Positions 36,384 to 45,291 of a stretch of DNA of 64,000 nt are shown here, one piece after another. The stretch spans positions 1-64,000 of the forward strand of contig CAJXDR010000004.1 of NCBI GenBank assembly GCA_913052345.1. The letters are read 5' to 3'. The notes below the pieces were generated by a model. It searched no databases. It saw nothing but the letters and a program-made list of their open reading frames with translations, and was not told the DNA's origin. Within the stretch, counting starts at the first letter, position 1. Every line of letters starts with the position of its first letter. This stretch comes from UBA4421 sp002470275 (GTDB taxonomy: Bacteria > Pseudomonadota > Gammaproteobacteria > Pseudomonadales > Azotimanducaceae). Position numbers and translations under genes: made by a program.

Positions 36384-36507
36384 AAGAAGCGTGAAACAAG
36401 GCTGGCATTTTTAGCAGGACGCCGCACAATAATGGGCTACAGACCAGACGTCAGTGGCCTCACGGTCACAAAGACTCGGTCGCTATTGCAACTGCAGGAT
36501 TCCGCTG

Positions 36508-37410
36508 ATGCCGGATGCACTGGATCAATGGGTGATAAAGGGTGTGGCCTTGCTGCGCCTGGCTATTCTTGTGGGTATTGCCTACACGTTGGCCGCCACG
36601 GCCAGTGCGATGCTGGGCAATGCCCCGGCGGACGGCGCAATACCCAATGAGGCCTCGGCCCCTGCTCAAAGCCGGACCGAGTCCAAACCCAGTCTGCAGG
36701 CCCTCACATCGCGCCATCTTTTTGGCCAAGCAGAAGCCAGTCAGGACATCGTTGACAGAGCCCTACCCGCCGTCGCAACCCGGCTGCCGCTGGGTTTGAG
36801 GGCGGTGTTCGCCGCCAGCGAACAAGGCGCATCCAGCGCCATCATTGCCCAGCGTGGCAAGAGCGAGCGTCTTTACACGATAGGCGACAGGGTTCCTGGC
36901 AATGCTCAATTGATTGAGGTTTACGCAGATCGCGTGATCTTGCTCAGAGCGGGCAACCGAGAGGCGCTTGAATTTCCAAAGGGGGCCTTCCAAGCCGTCC
37001 TGGTAGACGCCGATAGTCAGGCCGTTGCGCCAGATGCCTCGGGCCATGATAGAGACACGGATTATCGCAGCTCGGTCAGCCATGGCTTTGTGGATGAGCG
37101 GCCCAATCCCGTGGCGCTTCTTGAAGATCTGGAAAATGACATAGAGGAGGTTGGTGCCAAAGCTTTTTCCCAATATGGCGTACTGCCAGACGCCAAGGGC
37201 TATCGGATCGGAGATGCCTCCCGAAACCCCTACTTTCGCCAGACTGGCCTTCAAGCTGGGGATATCATTATGGCGGTCAACGGCCAGCCGGTGGGTGATT
37301 TGGACAAAGACCGACTCGAACTGCGCAACATCATGGCCAAAGGTTCTGCCAGCATTGAGATCGATAGGAATGGCGAGCGATTCACCATTACCGCACGCCT
37401 CCCCCAATGA
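36508..37410 (+). CDS. gspC: Type II secretion system protein C
   Basis: 300-residue inner-membrane protein that links the inner-membrane platform to the secretin. A transmembrane helix (about residues 13-33) is followed by a Pro/Ala linker, the homology region (about 85-160, LGLRAVFAASEQGASSAIIA) that binds GspD N0, and a C-terminal PDZ domain (about 215-300, with AGDIIMAVNGQPV). The open frame reaches back to a GTG at 36454, but the ATG at 36508 lies directly before the hydrophobic segment and fits the family. 124 bp separate it from gspN. Confidence 0.9.
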   Translation: MPDALDQWVIKGVALLRLAILVGIAYTLAATASAMLGNAPADGAIPNEASAPAQSRTESKPSLQALTSRHLFGQAEASQDIVDRALPAVATRLPLGLRAVFAASEQGASSAIIAQRGKSERLYTIGDRVPGNAQLIEVYADRVILLRAGNREALEFPKGAFQAVLVDADSQAVAPDASGHDRDTDYRSSVSHGFVDERPNPVALLEDLENDIEEVGAKAFSQYGVLPDAKGYRIGDASRNPYFRQTGLQAGDIIMAVNGQPVGDLDKDRLELRNIMAKGSASIEIDRNGERFTITARLPQ

Positions 37411-37431
37411 ACAACAGTAAGCGGTGACGCC

Positions 37432-39378
37432 ATGAGATACACACATCGAGCACTTTATCTGATTGGCCTACTGCTGATTAGCACTGCGCAGGGAACCTAT
37501 GCGGAGTTCGAGGAAAGCGAGCGTCTCGATGCTGAAGAGCCGACCTGGCAGATGGCGACCCGCAATGCGGACATACAGGAGTTCGTTGCGGAGGTGGCCC
37601 GAATCACCGGCAAGACCTTTGTGGTCGACCCCAGACTGAAAGGACAGGTCAACGTAGTCTCCGACACGCCCCTGAGCAGAGAGGGCGTTTATGAGCTTTT
37701 TCTCAGCGTGCTTCGCCTTCAGAACTACACTGCTGTGCCGTCAGGCGGGATTATCCGGATACAGCAAAGCGCTACGGGAAAGCAGACGCCTGGCGCCCTT
37801 GGCGGCCTGACGGCTGCGGCGCCAGAGGAATTGGTGACAGAAATTATTCCCGTTGAAAACGTAAAGTCTGATGACCTTTTGAAGATTCTGCGCCCTCTGA
37901 TCCCCCAGTATGGTCACATTGGCAGCGTCAACGACCCCAATGTGGTGATCATTTCGGATCATGCAGACAATATTTTGCGCATTAAGGAAATTATCCAAAA
38001 CATTGACGTGGTGCAAACGGATGAAGTCGTCATGGTGCCGCTAAAGGAGGCCTGGGTAGGTGCCTTGATTTCGATTCTAGAGAAAGTCGCCGCGGATCAG
38101 GTGGGCGCAAGCGCCAGCGGTCCCCAGCGCGTTCAGGTCATTGCCAATGAGCGCAACAACTCTCTGGTGCTGCGCGGGCAAACCAAGGCGATCAAGAACC
38201 TATTGGTTATCATCGAGCAGCTAGATCAACCCTCCAACAGCTCTGAAGCCACCCGCGTCATCCAGCTCAACCATGCAGACGCAGAAAACGTTGCCGGGAT
38301 TCTCCAGGGCATCTTGAGCGGAGCCAGCCAAGGCGGGAACCAAGAGAGCAATTTTTCAATTCAGTCCGATACCTCATTGAATGCCATCATCGTTCGAGCT
38401 GACCCCAACACCATCGATGAAATTTCAAGCGTAGTGGACAAGCTCGATACGCCCAGGGCCCAGGTCCTTATTGAAGCCGCCATTGTTGAGGTCACCATTA
38501 GCGAGGACCAAAGCCGAAGTATCGGTATTGCTGGCGGTGATCAGAGTGGAGATGAAGTGCCCTTAATCAATACCGGGCTTGATAATTCGATCAACAGCCT
38601 GTTGGCGGGCGCCCTCAATCCCGAGACGGGCGAGATCAACCTAATCGGCGGCCTTGCAACCCTGACCCAGCCCACCCTGGCGGCCGCAAAAGTGAATTTG
38701 GACGGCGTTTCCTTCGGTGCCGTCGTGAGCGCCCTGGCATCTAATGCCGATGCAAATCTGTTATCAACGCCTAGCATCGTCACCCTGGACAACATTGAGG
38801 CCAAGATCCTGGTGGGTAGAGAGGTACCGTTTCGCACCGGCTCCTTTACCACCACGGGCGATGGCACCAGCAACCCCTTCACCACCGTGAACCGAGAAGA
38901 CGTGGGCGTAGAGCTGATGGTAACGCCTCATATATTCGGTGACGGCGGCGTTCGGCTTGAGGTATCGCAAAACATTACCAATGTGCTGAACACCCAGGTT
39001 GGGGGCACCACCTTCGCGGACGTGGTGACCTCTAAGCGCTCTATCGAAACCACGGTACTCGCCCAAGACGGGGAAACGATCGTGCTTGGCGGACTGATCC
39101 AAGATGATGTAAGCGATACAGAAAGTCGTGTGCCGGTCTTGGGGTCGATACCGGTGATGGGCAATCTCTTTAAATCAAAAACCAGCACCCGAGGGAAGAC
39201 CAATCTCCTGGTCTTCCTCCGGCCCACAATCATAGAGGACAACGCTGAAGCCTCCCGTATCGCCAGCGAGAAGTATGACGGTATCTGGGAGCTACATGAG
39301 TCGGATGATTCAAATGCTGAGATAGGCCAGGACCTCAAAACTGTAGATGAACTCTTCCAGGGCAAGCGGCCCAACTAA
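37432..39378 (+). CDS. gspD: Type II secretion system secretin
   Basis: 648-residue outer-membrane secretin. A signal peptide (about 1-24, ending GTYA) precedes N0 (WQMATRNADIQEFVAEVARI), three KH-like N1-N3 domains (about 120-340) and the C-terminal secretin channel with LLSTPSIVTLDNIEAKILVG and VPVLGSIPVMGNLFKS. Length matches the family. No gspE-gspM genes follow; plsB overlaps its end by 32 bp. The ATPase, platform and pseudopilins must be encoded elsewhere if the system is functional. Confidence 0.95.
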   Translation: MRYTHRALYLIGLLLISTAQGTYAEFEESERLDAEEPTWQMATRNADIQEFVAEVARITGKTFVVDPRLKGQVNVVSDTPLSREGVYELFLSVLRLQNYTAVPSGGIIRIQQSATGKQTPGALGGLTAAAPEELVTEIIPVENVKSDDLLKILRPLIPQYGHIGSVNDPNVVIISDHADNILRIKEIIQNIDVVQTDEVVMVPLKEAWVGALISILEKVAADQVGASASGPQRVQVIANERNNSLVLRGQTKAIKNLLVIIEQLDQPSNSSEATRVIQLNHADAENVAGILQGILSGASQGGNQESNFSIQSDTSLNAIIVRADPNTIDEISSVVDKLDTPRAQVLIEAAIVEVTISEDQSRSIGIAGGDQSGDEVPLINTGLDNSINSLLAGALNPETGEINLIGGLATLTQPTLAAAKVNLDGVSFGAVVSALASNADANLLSTPSIVTLDNIEAKILVGREVPFRTGSFTTTGDGTSNPFTTVNREDVGVELMVTPHIFGDGGVRLEVSQNITNVLNTQVGGTTFADVVTSKRSIETTVLAQDGETIVLGGLIQDDVSDTESRVPVLGSIPVMGNLFKSKTSTRGKTNLLVFLRPTIIEDNAEASRIASEKYDGIWELHESDDSNAEIGQDLKTVDELFQGKRPN

Positions 39379-41866
39379 GGGTGCTGCAGACCACGCTCTG
39401 ATCTTTATGCTGCGCCTGTACTTCCAGCTGTTGCGATGGCTCCTCATCAAGACAACGAAGCCCAGCATCAGCGGCGAGGAGAACCTGCGGTTCCCTCACC
39501 CTGACCTGGTTGTTGACCCGCAGTCCCGCAAAGCGCCCTGGCAGGTTGTCTACGTCATTCAAAGACGTTCCGTGCTTGACCTTCTTGCCCTGGAGACCGC
39601 GCTGATTAAGGGCGGCCTTGCCCCAGAGCTTGAAGAAAATATGCCCCTATCGCCTCTCGAATTGGGCACTTGGCGCACCAGCCGACGCTCTCTGGCATTA
39701 GAGCGGGCCTTTCGCGGGAGAATAACCATGCGCCGGCACTCTCGCCGTTTGCGCAAGCTCATCGCCGCGCCGATGGCCGTCCAGGAGAACGTGCTGCTGG
39801 TTCCGGTCTCGATATTTTGGGGACGTTCGCTAGCACCCCGAGGCAGCTGGATAAAGGCGCTTACCTCGGATCAGCGATCCGCCACCGCAGGCTTCAAGCG
39901 CATGGTGACGCTAATTTTGAATCGCGGCGACATTCACATTTGTTTTGGCAGCGGTATCGCCCTCAGCGAACTTGCCACCCATCCTCGCGGCGAGGACTAT
40001 GCCCTGCGTCGGGCCGCCAGACTGCTGCGCGTTCGCTTCAAGGCCCAGCATCGGGCGACGCTGGGACCAGATTTTTCCCACCGAAGAACCCTCCTCAACA
40101 GCGTCGTTGCATCCGCAGAGGTGCAGGCCTCAATCAACGCCCTTGTAGAGGAGGGGGGAAACCGTTGGCGTCTTGAGCGCCAGGCCAACAAGATGGTTAG
40201 GACGATTGCGTCAGACATGACCTATTCCATCATTCGCTTCTTCCTTATCTTTCTGGCCTGGTTTTGGGCGCGAATCTACTCCGGGATCGACATTAGGGGC
40301 CTCACGCCGCTGACCCAGGCCAGCGAAACCCATACCCTGGTCTACGTGCCTTCTCACCGCAGCCATATTGACTACCTGGTGTTGAGCTATGCCCTGTACC
40401 GCGCCGGCATCATGATTCCCCATATCGCGGCCGGGGATAATCTCAACCTGCCCTTGGTTGGCCGATTCCTTCGCGGCGGAGGCGCCTTTTTCATGCGGCG
40501 CAGCTTTCGAGACGACTCCCTCTACACGGCAACATTTAGCGAATATTTATTCCAGGTATACGACCGTGGCCATTGCGTCGAATTTTTCCCGGAGGGCGGG
40601 CGCAGCCGCTCCGGCAGGTTACTTAGCGTGAAATACGGGCTACTCAAACAAACGCTAACGCATCAACTAAGAGGGTTGAGCAAGCCCCTTGCCTTCGTCC
40701 CCGTCTACTTTGGGTATGAAAAAGTAATCGAAGGCAACTCATACTTGCGAGAGATGATGGGTGCAGAAAAGCGCGGCGAGTCAACCCTGGACATTCTCAA
40801 AAACCTGCGCCTGATTCGCCAAAATTTTGGACGCTTGAGGGTCAGCCTAGGCAAGCCTATCGCCTTAGATCAATGGTTAGAAGAGCAGCCCTCCGCTCAC
40901 GAGGACAACGCCATCGATGCCTCCCCAGAGGTATTGAAGCGCCTGGGCGCGCGCATCATGAGGGAAATCAATGCCCAAGCCACCCTCAATCCAGTCAACA
41001 TTCTGGCGCTGACCCTGCGCGGACAGGAGCAGATTCAGCTGGACCAAGGCATGCTGCTGGAAAGGGTGGAAAGGCAGATCACCCTGGCCAGGCGGCTTTA
41101 TTCAGAGGACATTTTAACGGCGGAAGCAAAAACCGCCGTTCAATGTCTGGACACCGTTGTTGACCTGGGGTTTCTTGACCGTAAAGAAACCCCCTTGGGC
41201 ATCACCATCAGCCAAAGTCGGTTCACGGCCAAGCTCATTGGCTGGTATCGAAACAACGTCCTTAACCTCTTTGTCCTCCCTGCCCTCGTTGCCCACCATG
41301 TCACCACCGCCACGGCTGCCCTAAAGCGATCTGCGTTAGAGACCCTGCTGAATCCGCTTTATCCGCTGCTGGCGGCTGAATATACGGCGCCAACCCAAAT
41401 GAACCTGAACCATTGTCTTAACGTTTTGGAGCAACTCGGACTGATTATCCAGGACCAAGAGGGTATTCGAGCAGCGGAACCCAAGGGTGCTCCATTCTTA
41501 ATGCTGACGAACCTGGCTGCGTTGGTGGAGGATTCACTCCAGCGCCTGTTCATTGTTATCGAGAAAGCAGAGTACGCCCCAAAAGAGTCCGAGGGCCTGA
41601 GGACAGCTAGCCTTCTGGCCCTGGAGCGACTGTCTGTACTGGAAGATGCACCGCCGGATTTTGCAGACCCTAGGCTGTTGCAGCAGTTGATCGTGAACCT
41701 GGTGGAGCAGGGTCTGCTGACCGAGGACGGTGCCAGTGTTCTTAGCCCAAGTCCCGACGCCTTGCGCTTAGCGGATCGCTTAGGGGACGTCTTTCCCCCG
41801 GATATTCGCCCGAATATCCGTCAGTTGATCGGCACGGACCCAGAGCAAACTAATATCGAGCCCTAG
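39347..41866 (+). CDS. plsB: Glycerol-3-phosphate 1-O-acyltransferase
   Basis: 839-residue inner-membrane enzyme adding the first acyl chain to glycerol-3-phosphate. The acyltransferase motifs are VPSHRSHIDYLVLSY (HxxxxD, about residue 338), FMRRSF, CVEFFPEGGRSRSG and LAFVPVYFGYEK. Length is near E. coli PlsB (807). The start is uncertain: the ATG at 39347 overlaps gspD, while the ATG at 39407 begins MLRLYFQLLRWLL, which resembles the usual family N-terminus. It converges on rsmJ with only 13 bp between stops. Confidence 0.95.
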   Translation: MNSSRASGPTKGAADHALIFMLRLYFQLLRWLLIKTTKPSISGEENLRFPHPDLVVDPQSRKAPWQVVYVIQRRSVLDLLALETALIKGGLAPELEENMPLSPLELGTWRTSRRSLALERAFRGRITMRRHSRRLRKLIAAPMAVQENVLLVPVSIFWGRSLAPRGSWIKALTSDQRSATAGFKRMVTLILNRGDIHICFGSGIALSELATHPRGEDYALRRAARLLRVRFKAQHRATLGPDFSHRRTLLNSVVASAEVQASINALVEEGGNRWRLERQANKMVRTIASDMTYSIIRFFLIFLAWFWARIYSGIDIRGLTPLTQASETHTLVYVPSHRSHIDYLVLSYALYRAGIMIPHIAAGDNLNLPLVGRFLRGGGAFFMRRSFRDDSLYTATFSEYLFQVYDRGHCVEFFPEGGRSRSGRLLSVKYGLLKQTLTHQLRGLSKPLAFVPVYFGYEKVIEGNSYLREMMGAEKRGESTLDILKNLRLIRQNFGRLRVSLGKPIALDQWLEEQPSAHEDNAIDASPEVLKRLGARIMREINAQATLNPVNILALTLRGQEQIQLDQGMLLERVERQITLARRLYSEDILTAEAKTAVQCLDTVVDLGFLDRKETPLGITISQSRFTAKLIGWYRNNVLNLFVLPALVAHHVTTATAALKRSALETLLNPLYPLLAAEYTAPTQMNLNHCLNVLEQLGLIIQDQEGIRAAEPKGAPFLMLTNLAALVEDSLQRLFIVIEKAEYAPKESEGLRTASLLALERLSVLEDAPPDFADPRLLQQLIVNLVEQGLLTEDGASVLSPSPDALRLADRLGDVFPPDIRPNIRQLIGTDPEQTNIEP

Positions 41867-41879
41867 CGGGGCATCGCTC

Positions 41880-42611
41880 TCAGCTCGTGAGATAAACATC
41901 GAAACGCACCATTTTCCCTTTCACCTGAAAATCCGGCGTCAGTAAGGAATCTGGCATGGGATCCTTGGCCCGCCGTTTACAGACCACACGCCGGATGGCT
42001 GCGCGGCGGGCGCTTTGCAGCAGATCGGCTAGCGCCTGCTGCATATCAACCTCCTCAGATGTCGCTTCACTTAGGGTCCGCAGATGCTGCATACCCAACC
42101 CCGGTAACGCCGTTTTATTACGGAGGGGGAACATGGGGTCAAGATAGACCACATCCCACCTGTCGCCCTCCGCCATAAAGTCCTGCGCATCGGCACAGTG
42201 CGCCCAAGCCCCGGGCAAATCTTTGACTCGATCCCGCAGCAAGAGCCAGATCAGGGGGTCACGTTCCAAATAAGTTACCCGACACCCAAGGTCGCTCATC
42301 ACGAGACCATCGCTGCCAAAGCCAGCACAGGCATCCAGGACTGAAATATTGCCTCGCCCGGCGGCGCAGGCGCGCACCATGGGATCGCTGGCATGGGACC
42401 GCTGCCGGTGGACTGGCCCAGCCTGAGCCGGTCGATAGGGTTTAGCAAAACCGGGCATGAGCAGACCCAGTCCCCCTGCGTCCAGCCAGAGCGCAGGGCA
42501 TGTCGGCTCCGGCGGCGCAGGTGAAATGGTTACGGTGCACCATGGCGCGTAGTCCTCTGCCTGCGCTCGAAAAGGTTCTGGGCAGAAAAGCCTAAGCGAA
42601 AGTGTGGACAC
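41880..42611 (-). CDS. rsmJ: 16S rRNA (guanine(1516)-N2)-methyltransferase RsmJ
   Basis: 243-residue SAM-dependent methyltransferase for G1516 of 16S rRNA, a family largely limited to gammaproteobacteria. The SAM motif VLDACAGFGSDGLVMS (about residues 90-105) and the catalytic-region motif YLDPMFP (about 154-160) are clear; the C-terminal CKRRAKDPMPD also fits. The start is a GTG six bases after the tsaB stop, so it is co-transcribed with tsaB. Confidence 0.93.
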   Translation of the reverse strand: MSTLSLRLFCPEPFRAQAEDYAPWCTVTISPAPPEPTCPALWLDAGGLGLLMPGFAKPYRPAQAGPVHRQRSHASDPMVRACAAGRGNISVLDACAGFGSDGLVMSDLGCRVTYLERDPLIWLLLRDRVKDLPGAWAHCADAQDFMAEGDRWDVVYLDPMFPLRNKTALPGLGMQHLRTLSEATSEEVDMQQALADLLQSARRAAIRRVVCKRRAKDPMPDSLLTPDFQVKGKMVRFDVYLTS

Positions 42612-42617
42612 GACGGG

Positions 42618-43292
42618 TTATCGCACCATCGGCTGCCAGGGTGAGTCGCCCTGCAGATAAATCGGTAACGCCTCCTCAGCGGGTAGGGGTGCACGGGATC
42701 GAGCAATATGAATCATGGCAGCCGCGCTGGGCGCTATGGGGCCTAGGGCCCTAATCTGCTCAGTGGTGTCGAGCCAGTCCGGGCGCTCACCAATCAGCAT
42801 CGTTTGATCATGCGCTTTCGCCTGCTCAGCAAGCCACGCGGGCGCCGATGTGACCAAGACATCCGACGTCTCACAGACAACCTCGTCCCCTCGCTGCCGA
42901 TAAAATGACAGGTAGTAGGCATCCGCCCGACTGGGTATGGAAACCAGCCACCCCATTTTCTGGGGCCCCGAGTATTGTCGGCGTGCGGATGCTAGCAATA
43001 TTTCCGAGCCTGGCATGGGCACCACCCTGCTGTTCGTTGCCAACGCCAGACCCTGGGCAATAGATGCCGCAATACGCACCCCGGTAAAGGACCCCGGCCC
43101 GGCGCCAAAGCCCACCAGCTCAGTTGCTTCAAGACTGACGCCAGCCTCTTGGTATAGGGCTTGAATCAGTGGCAACACGCGTTCGTTATGTCGCCGTTGG
43201 AGCGGTTCAGCGCGGTGGAAAATTTGCTCTCCAGCGGCCAAGGCGAGGCTACAATGGGGCCCAGACGTTTCGATACAGAGGGTGATTTTCAT
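42618..43292 (-). CDS. tsaB: tRNA N6-threonylcarbamoyladenosine complex protein TsaB
   Basis: 224-residue ASKHA-fold protein that scaffolds TsaD and TsaE in making t6A37 of ANN-decoding tRNAs. It begins MKITLCIETSGPHCSLAL and has the conserved GFGAGPGSFTGVRIAAS block (about residues 60-76). The ATG at 43292 gives the family start; the open frame to a GTG at 43331 would run into moeA. Its start codon is only 20 bp from the start of the divergent moeA, so its promoter must lie within moeA coding sequence. Confidence 0.95.
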   Translation of the reverse strand: MKITLCIETSGPHCSLALAAGEQIFHRAEPLQRRHNERVLPLIQALYQEAGVSLEATELVGFGAGPGSFTGVRIAASIAQGLALATNSRVVPMPGSEILLASARRQYSGPQKMGWLVSIPSRADAYYLSFYRQRGDEVVCETSDVLVTSAPAWLAEQAKAHDQTMLIGERPDWLDTTEQIRALGPIAPSAAAMIHIARSRAPLPAEEALPIYLQGDSPWQPMVR

Positions 43293-43312
43293 TGCAGCAG
43301 GATAGCCAACCC

Positions 43313-44533
43313 ATGACTCTGGAGAAAGCACTGGCTGCTCTCTCCACGCTTATTCAGCCCCTGGCGGCCACCCATGAGGTCCCGCTGTCCGAAGCACGGG
43401 GACGCGTCCTGGCTGAAGATGTGGTCACCGCCCTGCCGCTGCCCCCCTTTCCCGCCTCAGCCATGGATGGATATGCAGTCAAGTCTGAGGATTGGACCCA
43501 GGGGCGGACATTTAACCTCATCGGTCAGGCGCTTGCTGGCCACCCCTTTACCGGGACCCTGGCAGCCGGTGACTGCGTTCGCATTTTTACTGGGGCCCAG
43601 GTCCCGGTCGGTGCCGATCGTGTGGTCCTCCAAGAATGGGTCAAGGCCCTCGACGAACGCACCATTACCTTTGATGCAGTCTCGGCGGGTGAATCCTACA
43701 TTCGTCCTGTAGGGAATGATGTCGCCCAAGGCGAGATCATCGCAGTAGCTGGGACACGCCTCGGCCCGATCACCATCGGCAGCCTTGCGGCGTCCGGCAT
43801 CGCGCAGGTCACCGTTCGCCAACGCCCTGTGATTGGCGTGTTCTCCAGCGGTGATGAACTCATCGATATCAGCGTGCCTCCCTCAGCGCTTCAGCCCGGG
43901 CAAATCTATGACTCGAATCGACGCACGGTGATGGAACTCCTGAGGAATCTTCCGCTGGAGATACTCGATCTCGGTTGTTTGAACGATGACCCGGAAACGA
44001 TCAGAACAGCGCTTCAACAAGCCGCTAGCCGATGCGATCTCCTGATCACCAGCGGTGGGGTTTCTGTGGGCGAAGCGGACTTTATCACCCAGACCATTTC
44101 GGACCTCGGGGAACTGGTTTTCTGGAAGCTGAATATCAAGCCCGGCAAACCTTTAGCCTTGGGGCGTATTGAGGACTGCTGGATTCTCGGCCTTCCGGGC
44201 AATCCCGTTTCCACCATCGTCACGGCCCTACTCGTGGGTATTCCGCTCGCGGCCCATCTCGCCGGTTTCTCTCCAGAGCCTCCCCTCCGCATCAGCGCCC
44301 AACTCGATGCGCCCCTGGGGCACCAACCCGGTCGAGCAGAATACCAGCGGGGACGCTACTGGCTTACGAAGGGTGAGCCTAAGGTAAGGCATACGGGCGA
44401 ACAGGGCAGCAACCGACTTAGTACCTTTCGTCACGCGAACTGCCTGATCGAAATCCCCGCTGAGAGCGGCGATATCCCATCCGGAGCGCGGGTCACGATC
44501 TTACCCTTTGTGGGCCTGATGGCCGAGGCCTGA
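43313..44533 (+). CDS. moeA: Molybdopterin molybdenumtransferase MoeA
   Basis: 406-residue enzyme inserting molybdate into adenylated molybdopterin. All regions are visible: PFPASAMDGYAV near the N-terminus, the beta-rich domain II, the MoCF domain with LITSGGVSVGEADF and LGLPGNPVSTI, and the C-terminal domain IV. The ATG at 43313 gives the usual start; a TTG at 43292 also opens the frame. No other molybdenum-cofactor gene is nearby. It sits as a single plus-strand gene between tsaB and adk, genes that are close neighbours in Pseudomonas, so it may be an insertion. Confidence 0.95.
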   Translation: MTLEKALAALSTLIQPLAATHEVPLSEARGRVLAEDVVTALPLPPFPASAMDGYAVKSEDWTQGRTFNLIGQALAGHPFTGTLAAGDCVRIFTGAQVPVGADRVVLQEWVKALDERTITFDAVSAGESYIRPVGNDVAQGEIIAVAGTRLGPITIGSLAASGIAQVTVRQRPVIGVFSSGDELIDISVPPSALQPGQIYDSNRRTVMELLRNLPLEILDLGCLNDDPETIRTALQQAASRCDLLITSGGVSVGEADFITQTISDLGELVFWKLNIKPGKPLALGRIEDCWILGLPGNPVSTIVTALLVGIPLAAHLAGFSPEPPLRISAQLDAPLGHQPGRAEYQRGRYWLTKGEPKVRHTGEQGSNRLSTFRHANCLIEIPAESGDIPSGARVTILPFVGLMAEA

Positions 44534-44538
44534 GGGAC

Positions 44539-45192
44539 CTAAGCTTGGGACGACAGCTGGTCTAAGCTTTGTGCAATGGCAGCCTTGATAGCCTGAACCT
44601 CGCCACGACCGTCGATCTCAATATATTCCAGACCAGCCTGGTCGCGATAAAAGTCCACCAGCGGCTGTGTCTGGGCGTAATAAACTGCGAGCCGGTCACG
44701 CACCGTCGCCTCGGTATCATCTTCTCGCTGGACCAGGGCATCCCCGGTTTCATCGTCCAGGTCTGGCTGCTTGGGTGGGCTATAGACAACGTGGTAGACG
44801 CGGCCAGATGCGGGATGCACTCGGCGCCCGGTAATACGTCGAACGAGTTCCTCATCATCTGCTTGAATTTCGATCACCGCATCGATGGGCACCCCAGCAT
44901 GCTCCATGGCTGCCGCCTGAGGAATCGTTCTCGGAAAGCCATCAAACAGGAAACCCCGACTGCAGTCCGATTCGGCGATGCGTGCCTTGACCAGGTCGAT
45001 GATGATTTCATCCGACACCAGGGAGCCCGAATCCATCACCGCCTTGACCCGTTCACCAAGTTCGCTGCCAGAGCTGACGGCAGCTCTCAACATATCTCCC
45101 GTAGATATCTGAGGGATTCCGAGGCTTTCTTTAATAAACTGTGCCTGGGTCCCCTTCCCTGCACCGGGGGGCCCTAAGAGAATTATTTTCAT
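44539..45192 (-). CDS. adk: Adenylate kinase
   Basis: 217-residue enzyme interconverting AMP, ADP and ATP. The P-loop GPPGAGKGTQA is at residues 7-17, the FDGFPRTIPQA block follows, and the long-form LID (RRVHPASGRVYHVVYSPP) has no zinc cysteines, as is usual in Gram-negative bacteria. It ends five bases from the convergent moeA stop. The 99-bp upstream gap to relA holds a 12-bp perfect palindrome. Confidence 0.97.
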   Translation of the reverse strand: MKIILLGPPGAGKGTQAQFIKESLGIPQISTGDMLRAAVSSGSELGERVKAVMDSGSLVSDEIIIDLVKARIAESDCSRGFLFDGFPRTIPQAAAMEHAGVPIDAVIEIQADDEELVRRITGRRVHPASGRVYHVVYSPPKQPDLDDETGDALVQREDDTEATVRDRLAVYYAQTQPLVDFYRDQAGLEYIEIDGRGEVQAIKAAIAQSLDQLSSQA

Positions 45193-45261
45193 TTATTGTG
45201 CTCCAGGTGGATGGCGGCAAAGCCAGGCGACATCTTAGCGTAATTTGCAGAATTTCGGTCT

Positions 45262-45273
45262 TGCAATATTGCA
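45262..45273. repeat. 12-bp perfect palindrome upstream of adk
   Basis: TGCAATATTGCA lies in the 99-bp gap between the relA stop and the adk start, about 70 bp before the adk ATG. It could be an operator half-site pair or chance; no second copy was noticed nearby. Confidence 0.35.
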
Positions 45274-45291
45274 GCGCCTCGGCCTTCCCCT

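Noticed and set aside
36454..36507. GTG start adding 18 residues to GspC
   Set aside because: The added residues are not typical, and the ATG at 36508 lies directly before the membrane helix as in other GspC proteins.
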